DNA from: Desulforapulum autotrophicum HRM2
GTDB taxonomy: Bacteria > Desulfobacterota > Desulfobacteria > Desulfobacterales > Desulfobacteraceae
Length of the DNA stretch: 64,000 nucleotides
Direction of reading: 5' to 3'
NCBI RefSeq assembly: GCF_000020365.1
Contig: NC_012108.1
Location: 620,001-684,000, forward strand
Part shown: positions 1 through 9,011 of the stretch, in pieces
Position numbering within the stretch: position 1 is the stretch's first letter
Layout of the letters: each line of letters begins with the position of its first letter
Notes under the pieces: generated by a model
What the model was told of the DNA's origin: nothing
The model's input: the letters and a program-made list of their open reading frames with translations, nothing else
The model's database searches: none
Position numbers and translations under genes: made by a program

Positions 1-818
1 AGGAAAAAATATGGCGGGTCATTCCTGATGGGCTCCATCATATCAATAATTTTTCAATTCCAGATCTGAAATTTTCCTACGCTGAACTTGTGGCTCTTTA
101 TTTTTTGAAAAGTCAAGCTGGGCTCTTTGACGGCACTGAGATAGAAAGGTATGTCAAATCCGCATTCCAGAAGGTTTCCACCTATATCCCACAGAAGGCA
201 GAGACGCATATCAGTGCTCTCAGAAAGGTTTTCATCACAAAGGAAACATATCAAAAGAGTTACATCGGCAAGGAGGACATCATCGAAACTTTGTTTAATG
301 CCATGGCTAATAATGAGAGTTGCCGTGTCGCCTACCATGTGTTTCGGGATGATGAAATTCGGATAATGGAGATAGATCCGCTTCATTTTTTTAAGAGCAG
401 GGGGGGATTGTACGCCTTGGTGAGAAAAAGGAGGCAAACTGACTACAGAACTCTTGCCGTGGAGCGTTTCCAGAATGTTGAACCAATGGGACAAAAATTT
501 GAATATCCCCGGGATTTTGACCCTGTTTCTTTTATTAACAGGCCGTTTGGTTTGATTCGTGGTCCTGAGATCCATGTTAAACTTTGGTTCTCTCCAAGTC
601 AGGCACGGTATATCATGGAAAGAACCTGGTGTGAGAATCAGGTAATAACGGACCTGAACGATGGCGGTATCCTCTTTGAGATGACCACATTTGGACAGGA
701 GGACGTAAAACGCTGGGTCATGTCGTTTGGTATTCATTCCAGGGTTATAGAGCCAGAAACATTAAAAGATGAAGTCGTTCTTGAATTGAAAAAAGTAATG
801 GAAGGCTATCTAAAATAA
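1..818 (+). CDS. WYL-domain transcriptional regulator, 5' end outside window
   Basis: The reading frame is open from the first base of the window, so the gene is cut at its N terminus. A GTG at 90 is an internal codon, because the residues upstream of it (DLKFSYAELVALYFLKSQ) already look like the winged-helix to WYL linker of this family. The rest is the WYL domain, with the core GLYALVRKRR and the C-terminal half containing VKLWFSPSQARYI. WYL proteins bind DNA and sense nucleic acids or nucleotides, and many lie beside CRISPR-cas operons. It ends 78 bp before cas1 on the same strand, so control of the cas genes is a reasonable inference. No ligand or operator can be read from the sequence. 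Confidence 0.8.
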   Translation, partial: EKIWRVIPDGLHHINNFSIPDLKFSYAELVALYFLKSQAGLFDGTEIERYVKSAFQKVSTYIPQKAETHISALRKVFITKETYQKSYIGKEDIIETLFNAMANNESCRVAYHVFRDDEIRIMEIDPLHFFKSRGGLYALVRKRRQTDYRTLAVERFQNVEPMGQKFEYPRDFDPVSFINRPFGLIRGPEIHVKLWFSPSQARYIMERTWCENQVITDLNDGGILFEMTTFGQEDVKRWVMSFGIHSRVIEPETLKDEVVLELKKVMEGYLK

Positions 819-896
819 AAAATGCTGAGTGGACATATTTTGTCATACTTGGGTGTTTAGAATAGGGATATCGTTAACAAGGCTGGGAAATTAACT

Positions 897-1913
897 ATGC
901 AGGTATACATACATTCTCCAGGAACCTATCTTACCCAGAAGAATGAGATTTTCAGGCTCAAGAATCAGGATAGAAGCCTCGATCTTTCCCCCAGGAAGGT
1001 CGAGTCCTTTGTCATAACAAATCAGGCAATGATTACCACCCAAGCTATCAACCTTGCCCTTGAAAACAATATAGATATGGTCTTTCTGGATGCCTTTGGG
1101 GATCCCACTGGCCGCATCTGGTTTGCAAAGATGGGGAGCACGGCTCTTATCCGAAGGAAGCAGCTTGAAATGGATCAAAATGACAGCGGTCTTATGATTG
1201 TTAAGGATTTGATCAAAAACAAGATAGGGAATCAGGTAAAGTTTTTAAAAACCCTGAAAAATGCAAGGCCGGGTAAGGAGCATCGCTTTATAGACACCAT
1301 TCTGGCCATTGAGAAAATTCTTCAGACCCTTGAGGTAACAGACGGCGAAAATGTCATTGATCTTCGAAATACCATCATGGGGCTTGAAGGGACCTCGGCA
1401 AGGGCTTATTTCAAGGTGCTTGCCAGGGCAATGCCGGAAAAATACAGGTTTAAGGGTCGATCCAGGCGACCGGCAAAGGATCCGTTCAATGCCGTTTTAA
1501 ACTACTGCTATGGCATGCTCTATGGAAAGGTGGAAAAGGCATGTATCATTGCTGGACTGGACCCTTTCATCGGGTTTCTTCACACGGACAATTACAATAA
1601 AAAATCCCTGGTGTTTGACCTGATAGAACCCTTCAGGATTTTTGCCGAAACCACGGCTGTTTATCTTTTTACCGGTAGGAAGATGAAGGACGACTATTTT
1701 GACATGTACGAACATTCAGTCTCCCTTAATAAAAATGGAAAACCTGTAGTGGTAGAAGCCATGGACAAACATCTGGAGGAAAAGGTCAGGTACCGCAGGA
1801 AAAACGTGAAACGCCGACATATTTTGCACCATGAGGCCCACAGACTTGCCAATTATATGATCGATGATGACAAGATGAAAAAGCCTGACTGGCTTTCCAT
1901 TACGGAGTTTTAG
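897..1913 (+). CDS. cas1: Cas1, CRISPR integrase
   Basis: 338-residue Cas1, the integrase that inserts new spacers at the leader end of the array as a Cas1-Cas2 complex. The three metal-binding positions are visible: Glu164 in GLEGTSARAYF, His229 in GFLHTDN, and Asp241 with Glu244 in VFDLIEPFR. Length and C-terminal helical domain are normal for the family. The ATG at 897 lies 78 bp after the WYL gene, and cas2 begins 9 bp after the stop. In most type I-B loci cas1 and cas2 lie at the 3' end after cas4. Here they open the operon and cas4 closes it, so the adaptation genes are split around the interference genes. Confidence 0.97.
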   Translation: MQVYIHSPGTYLTQKNEIFRLKNQDRSLDLSPRKVESFVITNQAMITTQAINLALENNIDMVFLDAFGDPTGRIWFAKMGSTALIRRKQLEMDQNDSGLMIVKDLIKNKIGNQVKFLKTLKNARPGKEHRFIDTILAIEKILQTLEVTDGENVIDLRNTIMGLEGTSARAYFKVLARAMPEKYRFKGRSRRPAKDPFNAVLNYCYGMLYGKVEKACIIAGLDPFIGFLHTDNYNKKSLVFDLIEPFRIFAETTAVYLFTGRKMKDDYFDMYEHSVSLNKNGKPVVVEAMDKHLEEKVRYRRKNVKRRHILHHEAHRLANYMIDDDKMKKPDWLSITEF

Positions 1914-1922
1914 GGAGAAACT

Positions 1923-2219
1923 ATGAGCACTCTTGCGTGGATAATCTACGATATCACAGAAGATAAAACCCGTAACTTTCTGGCAAAAGAGTTTAAAAAA
2001 ACAGGACTCATCAGGGTTCAGAAGAGCGTTTTCCTTGGCAGACTCGACAGCAACCGGTTCGATGAGCTTGGTGAGATCTGCGATGGGGTGATCAATCCTG
2101 AAACGGACAGTGTCTACCTTTTTCCCTTTTGCCAGGAAGATTTTCAGAAGGTTCGGGTTCTGGGGCAGGGGTTTGATAGGAAGATGGTCAATGATGAGAT
2201 TTTGTCACAGTTTTTTTAG
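1923..2219 (+). CDS. cas2: Cas2, CRISPR adaptation subunit
   Basis: 98-residue Cas2 with the ferredoxin-like fold. The first strand carries the conserved aspartate in AWIIYDIT, and RVQKSVFLG is the usual second strand. Cas2 dimers bridge two Cas1 dimers during spacer integration, and any nuclease activity is not needed for that role. It is co-transcribed with cas1, 9 bp upstream. A GGGAGAAACT sequence just before the ATG at 1923 acts as the ribosome site. Cas6 follows 15 bp downstream of the stop if its ATG at 2235 is used. Confidence 0.96.
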   Translation: MSTLAWIIYDITEDKTRNFLAKEFKKTGLIRVQKSVFLGRLDSNRFDELGEICDGVINPETDSVYLFPFCQEDFQKVRVLGQGFDRKMVNDEILSQFF

Positions 2220-2234
2220 CAAGGAATGTTAACG

Positions 2235-2900
2235 ATGAAACGTTCGATTCTCTATTTCAATAACATCAGGCTTAACACTTCCGAGATCCATAAGTTCAGG
2301 GGATATATCGGCAATATGTTCAGGGAGCATGATCTCATCCACAACCACGATGCAGGCTCTGGCAGGCCCATATACAGGTACCCCTTGATTCAGTTCAAGC
2401 TCATTGACAACATTCCTGCCATAATTGCTTTGACTGACAGGGCCGTTCAGGTTTTTGCAGATATTTTTATGGCAACGGATGAGATTGTCATCGACGGCAG
2501 GACGATCCCGGTGGCAGAAAAGGATCTTGCAGTTCAAAGCTGTGAATTCGGGTTTTCAACTGATACGTATATGTACGAGTTCCTCTCTCCCTGGATAGGA
2601 CTTAACCAGATGAACCACAGAACCTATGCCTCCCTGAAGGAGAAGAAGGAGAAGAATGAACTTCTGAAGCGGATACTCACCGGAAACATCCTCTCCATGG
2701 CCAAATATCTTGATGTCCGCCTTGAACCTGATCAAAGGATCAGAACCGCCCTTCAGCTCAAACAGACCAAAGTAACCCTGAAGGGGACTTCCATGGTAGG
2801 TTTTAAGGGGATTTTTAAAACCAACTTTATGGTTCCCGATTATGCAGGGCTTGGTAAGTCCGTTTCAAGGGGATTTGGAACCATTAAAAAATTACTATAG
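2235..2900 (+). CDS. cas6: Cas6 pre-crRNA endoribonuclease
   Basis: Likely Cas6, which cuts the repeat transcript to leave an 8-nt 5' handle (here ATTGAAAC) on each crRNA. Support comes from two RAMP-type halves, a histidine-rich segment LIHNHDAGSGRP near residue 35 that could supply the catalytic His, and a glycine-rich C terminus LGKSVSRGFGTIKKLL, the RNA-binding loop of Cas6. An in-frame ATG lies at 2226, but AAGGA at 2221-2225 is 9 bp from the ATG at 2235, which I prefer; the protein is then 221 residues. It sits between cas2 and cas8b. Sequence identity within Cas6 is low across subtypes, so the call leans on the loop and the position. Confidence 0.88.
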   Translation: MKRSILYFNNIRLNTSEIHKFRGYIGNMFREHDLIHNHDAGSGRPIYRYPLIQFKLIDNIPAIIALTDRAVQVFADIFMATDEIVIDGRTIPVAEKDLAVQSCEFGFSTDTYMYEFLSPWIGLNQMNHRTYASLKEKKEKNELLKRILTGNILSMAKYLDVRLEPDQRIRTALQLKQTKVTLKGTSMVGFKGIFKTNFMVPDYAGLGKSVSRGFGTIKKLL

Positions 2901-2915
2901 GATGAGGTGTCAAAT

Positions 2916-4466
2916 ATGAGTCTGGCCCATAAATTATGGAAAATCGGAAGTGTGCTTTGTGAGGAAGATATTAAAGAGGTCATTCAAACAGACGGCAGTC
3001 TCAGCAATGGGGTTGTGCCCTCCTATGTGAACCTTGATTTCACCATTAAAGGAAATCAAATCGTTTCCCTAGAGATAAGGCCGGAGGCCATCTCGAAAAC
3101 AAAGATGTTCTTTACCAAAAAAATAGGAGGCGCGGGAAACGGAATCTACTATCTCTATCCAAACCTGCAGCTGCAACTAACGGAGAAGAATACGATCAGG
3201 GATAAACTCTCCCTGCTTGTAAACACCATAAAAAGCAGTGTTCTCTGTTTTGCCAATGAAGAGAACCGAATTCTGTCACAAGCGGTTTTCGATTTTTTTA
3301 ATGATAATCCAGACCACAAAGCCCTTAAATCTCTGGGGGAGATCAAGGGGGGAGAGTACTGGTTCTGGATTTCCATTAATCGTAGAACTTTTTTTGAAAT
3401 GATGCCGGAAATTTGGAACAACTGGTATAACGAACCAGTAACCAAGCTCAAGGAGGCGGGACCAGGCTATGATGCCTTTATAAACGAGGAATCCCTTGTA
3501 GGGTACAGACCTGAAATCAGGATTTTTTCCTATGATCAGTACCACGACTCCCTCAATTTTCGAGTTCGGGAAAATCTCCCCCTCTCCCTTGAGAGCGCAA
3601 GAAATATTAAGTTCGCCTGGATTTACATCCTCGACAAACTGGTCTTCTTTTATAAGGGTTTGGAGTACGTCATTATCCCGAATCTTCTTTTTAATGACAG
3701 GAAAATTTATGGAACTGTTCTGAAACGACTGGTCCGGGCCAACCAGGCAACTGGTAGCAAGTCCGGTCAGTTGAAGGATCTCAGAAATGAAGAAAAAAAA
3801 CTGAAAGCAGACCTGGAGAAGCTTAAGAAAAAGAGAGCTAAGCAAAAGAAAAATACAGAACTGGGTGTTGCCTTTGACAGGCTGGATAAAGAGTATAAGG
3901 CGGTAATGGGGAAAATAGGGGCTGTTGATACAGGGATTATAACTGAGTTCAACGAACAGGCAAATCATCTCGGGGATTTGAAAAATTTCGTCACCCTTGA
4001 TTTTGTTTTTACTGCGATAAACAGAACCAACCTCTCTTTTGAAGTTAAGGGCTCCATTGAGGATGTGATTCCAAGCAGGCTTGCCCATCTTGTTGATACC
4101 ATGAAGGATAAACAATACAGGATTGAAGATAACACCTTTTCTGACATGAAAGATCGTGAAAAAACCCACCTTAAGAATTATTTCAACAGGGATGAACTCT
4201 ATTTTGTGGTAAATAAATCCTATTTGAAAAATAAAAATAGGATATTACAGGAGCGCCTGCATCTTGCACGTCTCCTTTTGACCGATGAAAAAATAGCAAT
4301 GGAAGATCTTTTGCAGCGATTTGAATTCCACAGGGAGTATGATTATGGCCATAAAAAAAGGATCAATAACGGGGTAAAGGATTGGATCAACTATCCTGAA
4401 ACCTATACCTTCCATGAAAAAAAGATGATCGATTTCTTAAATGTAATCAATAAAATCAAGGAGTGA
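2916..4466 (+). CDS. cas8b: Cas8b (Csh1-like) large subunit of type I-B Cascade
   Basis: 516-residue protein at the large-subunit position of a type I-B effector (Cas8b, Csh1/TM1802-like), which recognises the PAM and opens the target duplex. The assignment rests on gene order with cas11, cas7 and cas5 and on the overall Csh1-like pattern, because Cas8 proteins share little sequence. A lysine/glutamate-rich helix at about residues 290-335 (RNEEKKLKADLEKLKKK) looks like a coiled-coil insertion. No CxxC zinc motif is seen. A GTG at 2907 overlaps the GAGG ribosome site, so the ATG at 2916 is taken as the start. The usual C-terminal helical small-subunit domain is missing here and is encoded by the next gene. 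Confidence 0.87.
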   Translation: MSLAHKLWKIGSVLCEEDIKEVIQTDGSLSNGVVPSYVNLDFTIKGNQIVSLEIRPEAISKTKMFFTKKIGGAGNGIYYLYPNLQLQLTEKNTIRDKLSLLVNTIKSSVLCFANEENRILSQAVFDFFNDNPDHKALKSLGEIKGGEYWFWISINRRTFFEMMPEIWNNWYNEPVTKLKEAGPGYDAFINEESLVGYRPEIRIFSYDQYHDSLNFRVRENLPLSLESARNIKFAWIYILDKLVFFYKGLEYVIIPNLLFNDRKIYGTVLKRLVRANQATGSKSGQLKDLRNEEKKLKADLEKLKKKRAKQKKNTELGVAFDRLDKEYKAVMGKIGAVDTGIITEFNEQANHLGDLKNFVTLDFVFTAINRTNLSFEVKGSIEDVIPSRLAHLVDTMKDKQYRIEDNTFSDMKDREKTHLKNYFNRDELYFVVNKSYLKNKNRILQERLHLARLLLTDEKIAMEDLLQRFEFHREYDYGHKKRINNGVKDWINYPETYTFHEKKMIDFLNVINKIKE

Positions 4467-4470
4467 TGCC

Positions 4471-4920
4471 ATGTCGGATATAAAACGATCCTTTAATGAG
4501 TTGTTTCTCTGTAGAAACAAGACAGACAACATCGGTTTTTATGGAAAACCTGCAATTCAAAAGGCCTATTTCATTGGAGCCTATGCCAAGGCCGTAATAA
4601 ATAGCTCTTTTTATTCATCGGTCAGTAGGAAAAATACGACCTTTAAAAACTGGCTCTCCGGTCAGATCATAAATTATAGAAATCTTGACAGGATCTTTGA
4701 AATGGCTTTTCGTTTCGAGCAGAAACTTAAACTTAATCTGAGGAACGATTCTGAAGTCCGCAGGCTTGCTCATGAAACTCCTGAATCCAAGGCTGGCGGC
4801 CTGTCAAGCTCAAAAATATCCTATGCCTTTGTTGCAGGATTTGACGATTATGGAAAATTTTCAAAGGAAGAACAGGCAAACGAAGTGCAAAACAAAAATA
4901 TAACCGAAAAGGAGCAATAA
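4471..4920 (+). CDS. cas11: Stand-alone small subunit Cas11b (C-terminal part of Csh1)
   Basis: 149-residue helical protein matching the pattern of the C-terminal end of Csh1/Cas8b: a helix KAYFIGAYAKAV, a central NWLSGQIINYRNLDRIFEMA, and a closing SSKISYAFVAGFDDYGKF. In many type I-B systems this small subunit is made by internal translation inside cas8b. Here it has its own ribosome site (AAGGAG) and ATG 4 bp after the cas8b stop. It would line the Cascade belly and hold the displaced DNA strand. Its stop codon abuts the cas7 ATG, so the two are translationally coupled. The charged tail after residue 128 is not conserved in style and may be disordered. Confidence 0.82.
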   Translation: MSDIKRSFNELFLCRNKTDNIGFYGKPAIQKAYFIGAYAKAVINSSFYSSVSRKNTTFKNWLSGQIINYRNLDRIFEMAFRFEQKLKLNLRNDSEVRRLAHETPESKAGGLSSSKISYAFVAGFDDYGKFSKEEQANEVQNKNITEKEQ

Positions 4921-5853
4921 ATGGAAAATTTAGCCAGACACAGTGAGATTCTTTTTATCTGGGATGCAACCATGTGCAATCCCAATGGTGATATGGCCAG
5001 TGACAATGCCCCTAGGTTCGATGATGTTGATGAAAAGGCTATTGTCAGCGATGTCCGGGTCAAGAGAACTATACGGGATGATCTTCAGTATAGAAAAAAA
5101 AAGTTGATTTATATAAACAACGAAGAGATCGTTCAAAGAGGCCAAAACGCTGAAGATAGGTTTAAGCAGATAAAGGACCAGAGTGATCTGAAAGAGGACT
5201 TACCCGTTTTTTTAACATGCATCGATAACCGGCTCTTTGGCGGGGTAGCTCCCAAAAGCAATATCCAGCTGGTCGGACCTGTGCAGTTTTCCTGGACAAA
5301 ATCTTTAAATAAAACAGAAACGGTTCTCAAGCCAGGGACGGGAGGCTTTGCAACAAAAGGCAAAGATGGGGAGGCTAAATATACAAAAACTTTTCGTGCA
5401 GACAACTATATCCCATATGGACTTTTTGCGATGTATGGAACTATCAACAGGTTGCAGGCAGTGAGGGCAAACACCAGCGAAGAAGATGTAAGAGAGATGC
5501 TCGACTCCCTCTGGTTTGGAACAAAATTGATCAATACGAGGAGCAAGCAGGGCCAGAAATCAAGGCTTCTTATCAGGATTGTTTACAAGGAGAACAGCAG
5601 CTATTTCATTGGACTCATCAACGAGCTTGTAAAAGTAAGAAACGAAGAGAGCGAGATGATCCGGGGGCTTGATGAAATAGATATTGATTTTACAAACCTG
5701 ATTTCTGCAATTAACAAGGCTGATCGTTTTATCGATACTGTCCATGTGGTCTGCGATGACTCTTTGCAAAGATATAGGACCGAGCTTGAGAAGATAAACA
5801 GCGTTAAAATAATTGATGAGGTGGAATTTGCATCCCTTGGTAACGAAAATTAA
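4921..5853 (+). CDS. cas7: Cas7 (Csh2-like) backbone subunit
   Basis: 310-residue Cas7 of the Csh2 family, which polymerises along the crRNA to form the Cascade backbone. Diagnostic features are the N-terminal ILFIWDATMCNPNGDM (the Csh2 strand and NPNGD turn), a DVRVKRTIRDDL helix, and the central segment RADNYIPYGLFAMYG. Length is normal for the family. The ATG follows the cas11 stop directly, with GGAG about 7 bp upstream. Family membership is clear even though the RNA-contacting residues cannot be mapped individually by eye. Confidence 0.95.
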   Translation: MENLARHSEILFIWDATMCNPNGDMASDNAPRFDDVDEKAIVSDVRVKRTIRDDLQYRKKKLIYINNEEIVQRGQNAEDRFKQIKDQSDLKEDLPVFLTCIDNRLFGGVAPKSNIQLVGPVQFSWTKSLNKTETVLKPGTGGFATKGKDGEAKYTKTFRADNYIPYGLFAMYGTINRLQAVRANTSEEDVREMLDSLWFGTKLINTRSKQGQKSRLLIRIVYKENSSYFIGLINELVKVRNEESEMIRGLDEIDIDFTNLISAINKADRFIDTVHVVCDDSLQRYRTELEKINSVKIIDEVEFASLGNEN

Positions 5854-5867
5854 CAAATAAGGTGCCT

Positions 5868-6743
5868 ATGTTCTGTTTTAAATTATGGAGTCAATTTGGA
5901 GTGTTCAGGGATCCCTTGACAATTACCCAGAATATGACATTCCCTATCCCTCCTAAGACAACTGTGGGAGGGATGCTTGCCGCAATTCTGGGCATTGACT
6001 ATAATGATTATTTGAACGACCCGGAATTTTTTAATTTCAGATACTCCCTTGTGCTTGAAAAGCCGGTGAGGAAAAAGAGCTTTGTCCAGAACTATGTGGC
6101 TAATTACACAAAAGGATCTGAAAAAAAGTTCAATGCCATAAAAAAATATCTTGAAAGCGGTAAAAAGCAAAAAGACCTTCTCTTTGAAAAAGAGCAACTG
6201 GAAGAGGAATCTGATCTTACCAAAAAAGAGGAAAAGCTCCTGGGAAGTATAGGTGGGAAGATTGAATCGGAATCAATGACCTTGGAAAAAGCCTCAGCAA
6301 GTTGCAGTAAGGTTTTTAATGAGAGCTTCACGTCCCCTAAACCGATATTCAGGGAGTTGTTAGTTGCGCCGGAGTATCTGGTTTTTATCCATGATTTTAA
6401 ATATGAGAAAGAGATTCTGCACTCCCTTGAAAATCATTTTTCAGAATTCAGTCTTTACATGGGAAACAGTGAATTTTCTGCAAATTACACCTATGTCGAT
6501 TGTGAATGGTCCCTGGAGGAGTCAGAGCGTCTGGATTCTTTTACTCTAAACCCTTCGAAAATCGTCTTTGAAGAGGGGAAAAAATATACAAATGTTTACA
6601 TGGCAACAAAGGCCGTTGGCCAAAGAGAGTATCGGGATTATAAGAATTTCATCCTTTGTGACAAACAGATCACCTTGTCAGGCAAGACACAAGTCCATGC
6701 AATCGTGACCAAGGTGAGGAGCTATTATTGTGAGTTCGTTTAA
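5868..6743 (+). CDS. cas5: Cas5 (Cas5h-like) crRNA 5'-end cap subunit
   Basis: Cas5 caps the 5' handle of the crRNA in Cascade. The N terminus FCFKLWSQFGVFRDP and the glycine-rich segment PIPPKTTVGGMLAAILG are typical of the RAMP fold of this family. An in-frame GTG lies at 5862, but AAGG at 5859-5862 precedes the ATG at 5868, giving 291 residues. That is longer than a compact Cas5: roughly residues 85-145 form a lysine/glutamate-rich stretch (KKQKDLLFEKEQLEEE) that looks like an inserted helical hairpin. The gene overlaps cas3 by 14 bp, so translation is coupled. Confidence 0.93.
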   Translation: MFCFKLWSQFGVFRDPLTITQNMTFPIPPKTTVGGMLAAILGIDYNDYLNDPEFFNFRYSLVLEKPVRKKSFVQNYVANYTKGSEKKFNAIKKYLESGKKQKDLLFEKEQLEEESDLTKKEEKLLGSIGGKIESESMTLEKASASCSKVFNESFTSPKPIFRELLVAPEYLVFIHDFKYEKEILHSLENHFSEFSLYMGNSEFSANYTYVDCEWSLEESERLDSFTLNPSKIVFEEGKKYTNVYMATKAVGQREYRDYKNFILCDKQITLSGKTQVHAIVTKVRSYYCEFV

Positions 6744-8991
6744 TATTGATGAACACTATAGCTCCCACCCGGACTACCCCCTGCAGCGGCACTTGTCGAA
6801 TATTGCAGCCTCTTTTGATGATGATACCCATCGGAAGGCTGCAATGTTTCATGATTTGGGAAAGCTTTCGGATGAATTTCAGAACTATCTGAATGATCCT
6901 GATCATAAAAAAGGTACGACCCATGCTCTGGAGAGTGCATTAATATATCTTTGGTTTGTAAACTGTCAGCTGACGCCGCAAACCTTTGCTGTCTTTTTTT
7001 CCATTCTGAAGCACCATGGAGACCTTGAAGATGTCCATGACTTTCTCTACTATAAACTGGCATTCAGTGAGGACCTGCTGGAAAAGGATCCCGGCCTTGA
7101 AGAGAAAATAAGGGTGATTTGTGATAGGGCATCAATTTTGTCGGATATTGATATGAGAAATCTCTGTGATGGTTTTGATCTGGATGATATTGTCAGGGAG
7201 AATAAGTTAAACTTGATCCAAAACTATTTTCTTGTGAAAGATGTTTTTTCCAGGTTAATCTTTTCAGATAAATACGAAGCCATTTTTAAAGAGTCTTTTT
7301 CTGAAAAAAATGAGACCTGCTGGGAAGAGTATCTTTCACGCCTCATCAAACTGATCGAGTCGAAAAAAAATAAGATGGCATCCATAAGAAATCAGGCACG
7401 TAATGAAATTTTGGATAACTACAGAGAGAACAGGGATAAAAAGATATACATTATAGAAGCTCCCACCGGTATTGGGAAAACCTTTTCTGCTCTGCACCTT
7501 GCCCTTGAAATCTGTCGGGATAAAAACAAAAAGAGAATTATAAATGCTTTGCCCATGACCTCCATCATTGATCAAACATATGAAGAATATGGTCTGGTCA
7601 TCAATGATGATGATTTGCTTAAGTTTCATCACCTGACACGCTCCAAGAGTTATGGCAGCTCGGAAGGAGATGAAAAAAAAGAGACGAACTCTTTGGGCCG
7701 TCAGCAAAATGATTTCATAGCCATGTCATGGTCTTCAGACAAGGTTATCGTGACGACATTCAATCAGCTGTTCAATGCATTTTATTCCAACAAAAACAGG
7801 GATCTCATAAAATTCTGGACACTTCGGGATTCAGTTGTCATCCTGGATGAAATTCAAGCTGTCCCACGAATTTTAATCCAGGATCTGATCAAGACAATTC
7901 TCTATCTTTCAGAACATTTTAATATCGATTTTGTTATTATGTCCGCAACGATTCCGGCAATCAAGAATTTTATACCATCTGAAAAGATAGCAGAGCTTCT
8001 TGATAACCGATATTTTTCAATGGATTTCAACAATAGATATTCATTAAAGATTGACACTGATATCAATACGCCAGAGTCCCTTTGGTCGGCGATAACGATA
8101 AATTATGAAAACGTCAATTCTCTGTTATGTGTTTTAAATACTAAGAAATTATCCTTAGAAACGTATAATGAATTGGAACATTCTATCGACTCTTCAGAGC
8201 TGTTTTTTCTCAATACCAATTTCATTCCAAAACATAGATCTGAGATTATAAGAAATATCAGAAATAGATTGAAAAACAACCAGAAAACGCTACTTGTTTC
8301 GACCCAGGTCGTGGAGGCTGGTGTTGATCTTGATTTTGATTTTGGTATCAGAGAGTTTGCACCTCTTTACAGTATGATCCAAACCGCTGGCCGTGTTAAC
8401 AGAGAAGGGACAAAAACTGGCGCAGTGCTTCAGGTCACAAATAAGATCGGTTTCAGCCCATACCATGGGAATGATTTATTAAAAAAAGAAGTTTCTGAAT
8501 TGTTTCAGTCTCAAATGGAAGAAAATGAAATCCTGCCGATTCTTAAAAAATATTTTCAAATGGCAATAGAAAGAACCCCTCCAGATCCTATTTTGTTATC
8601 CCCCATGAAGGAGTTGAAATTTCAAACGGTACACAATCTTTTTATAGACAATTATATGAAAGAGATTCCAAACCTTAGTTCAGTCTTTATTGAAGTTGAA
8701 GTTGGTTTGTACAGTCAGTTTTATTATAAAATAGAGAGCCTTTATGAAGCGCTAAAACATCCAGGTATCTCCCTTGAAGAAAAAATGAACTACAGAAGCA
8801 GATTAAAAGGTGTTTTTAAAGAAATATCCCAATATGTCATCAACGTTTCCAGAGATGAAGTCGTTGATTTGAAAGATTTTTATAAAAACGTTGAAATACA
8901 AGTCTGCCCACATGAATTTATTGGAGATAAAAAAAGGTATTCTATTAATAAGGGTTGGTTGGGAGAAAAGAGCCTTGATATCCATTTTTAA
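6730..8991 (+). CDS. cas3: Cas3 HD nuclease-helicase
   Basis: 753-residue Cas3, the effector nuclease that degrades target DNA after recruitment by Cascade. The HD domain is N-terminal, with His41-Asp42 in MFHDLGKLSDEF and further metal ligands in THALESA and KHHGD. The helicase part shows Walker A GIGKT at residues 247-251, motif II as DEIQ at 373-376 (a DExH-type variant), motif III MSATIP, and motif VI QTAGRVNREG. The GTG start at 6730 is set by AGGAG about 9 bp upstream and lies inside the end of cas5. All catalytic motifs look intact, so the interference module should be active. Confidence 0.96.
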   Translation: MSSFNIDEHYSSHPDYPLQRHLSNIAASFDDDTHRKAAMFHDLGKLSDEFQNYLNDPDHKKGTTHALESALIYLWFVNCQLTPQTFAVFFSILKHHGDLEDVHDFLYYKLAFSEDLLEKDPGLEEKIRVICDRASILSDIDMRNLCDGFDLDDIVRENKLNLIQNYFLVKDVFSRLIFSDKYEAIFKESFSEKNETCWEEYLSRLIKLIESKKNKMASIRNQARNEILDNYRENRDKKIYIIEAPTGIGKTFSALHLALEICRDKNKKRIINALPMTSIIDQTYEEYGLVINDDDLLKFHHLTRSKSYGSSEGDEKKETNSLGRQQNDFIAMSWSSDKVIVTTFNQLFNAFYSNKNRDLIKFWTLRDSVVILDEIQAVPRILIQDLIKTILYLSEHFNIDFVIMSATIPAIKNFIPSEKIAELLDNRYFSMDFNNRYSLKIDTDINTPESLWSAITINYENVNSLLCVLNTKKLSLETYNELEHSIDSSELFFLNTNFIPKHRSEIIRNIRNRLKNNQKTLLVSTQVVEAGVDLDFDFGIREFAPLYSMIQTAGRVNREGTKTGAVLQVTNKIGFSPYHGNDLLKKEVSELFQSQMEENEILPILKKYFQMAIERTPPDPILLSPMKELKFQTVHNLFIDNYMKEIPNLSSVFIEVEVGLYSQFYYKIESLYEALKHPGISLEEKMNYRSRLKGVFKEISQYVINVSRDEVVDLKDFYKNVEIQVCPHEFIGDKKRYSINKGWLGEKSLDIHF

Positions 8992-9011
8992 AAATAAAGA
9001 ATTTTAGAAAA

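Noticed and set aside
819-896. Promoter between the WYL gene and cas1 (TTGTCA near 840 and TAGAAT near 858)
   Set aside because: The spacing is only 12 bp, so it is not a convincing pair.
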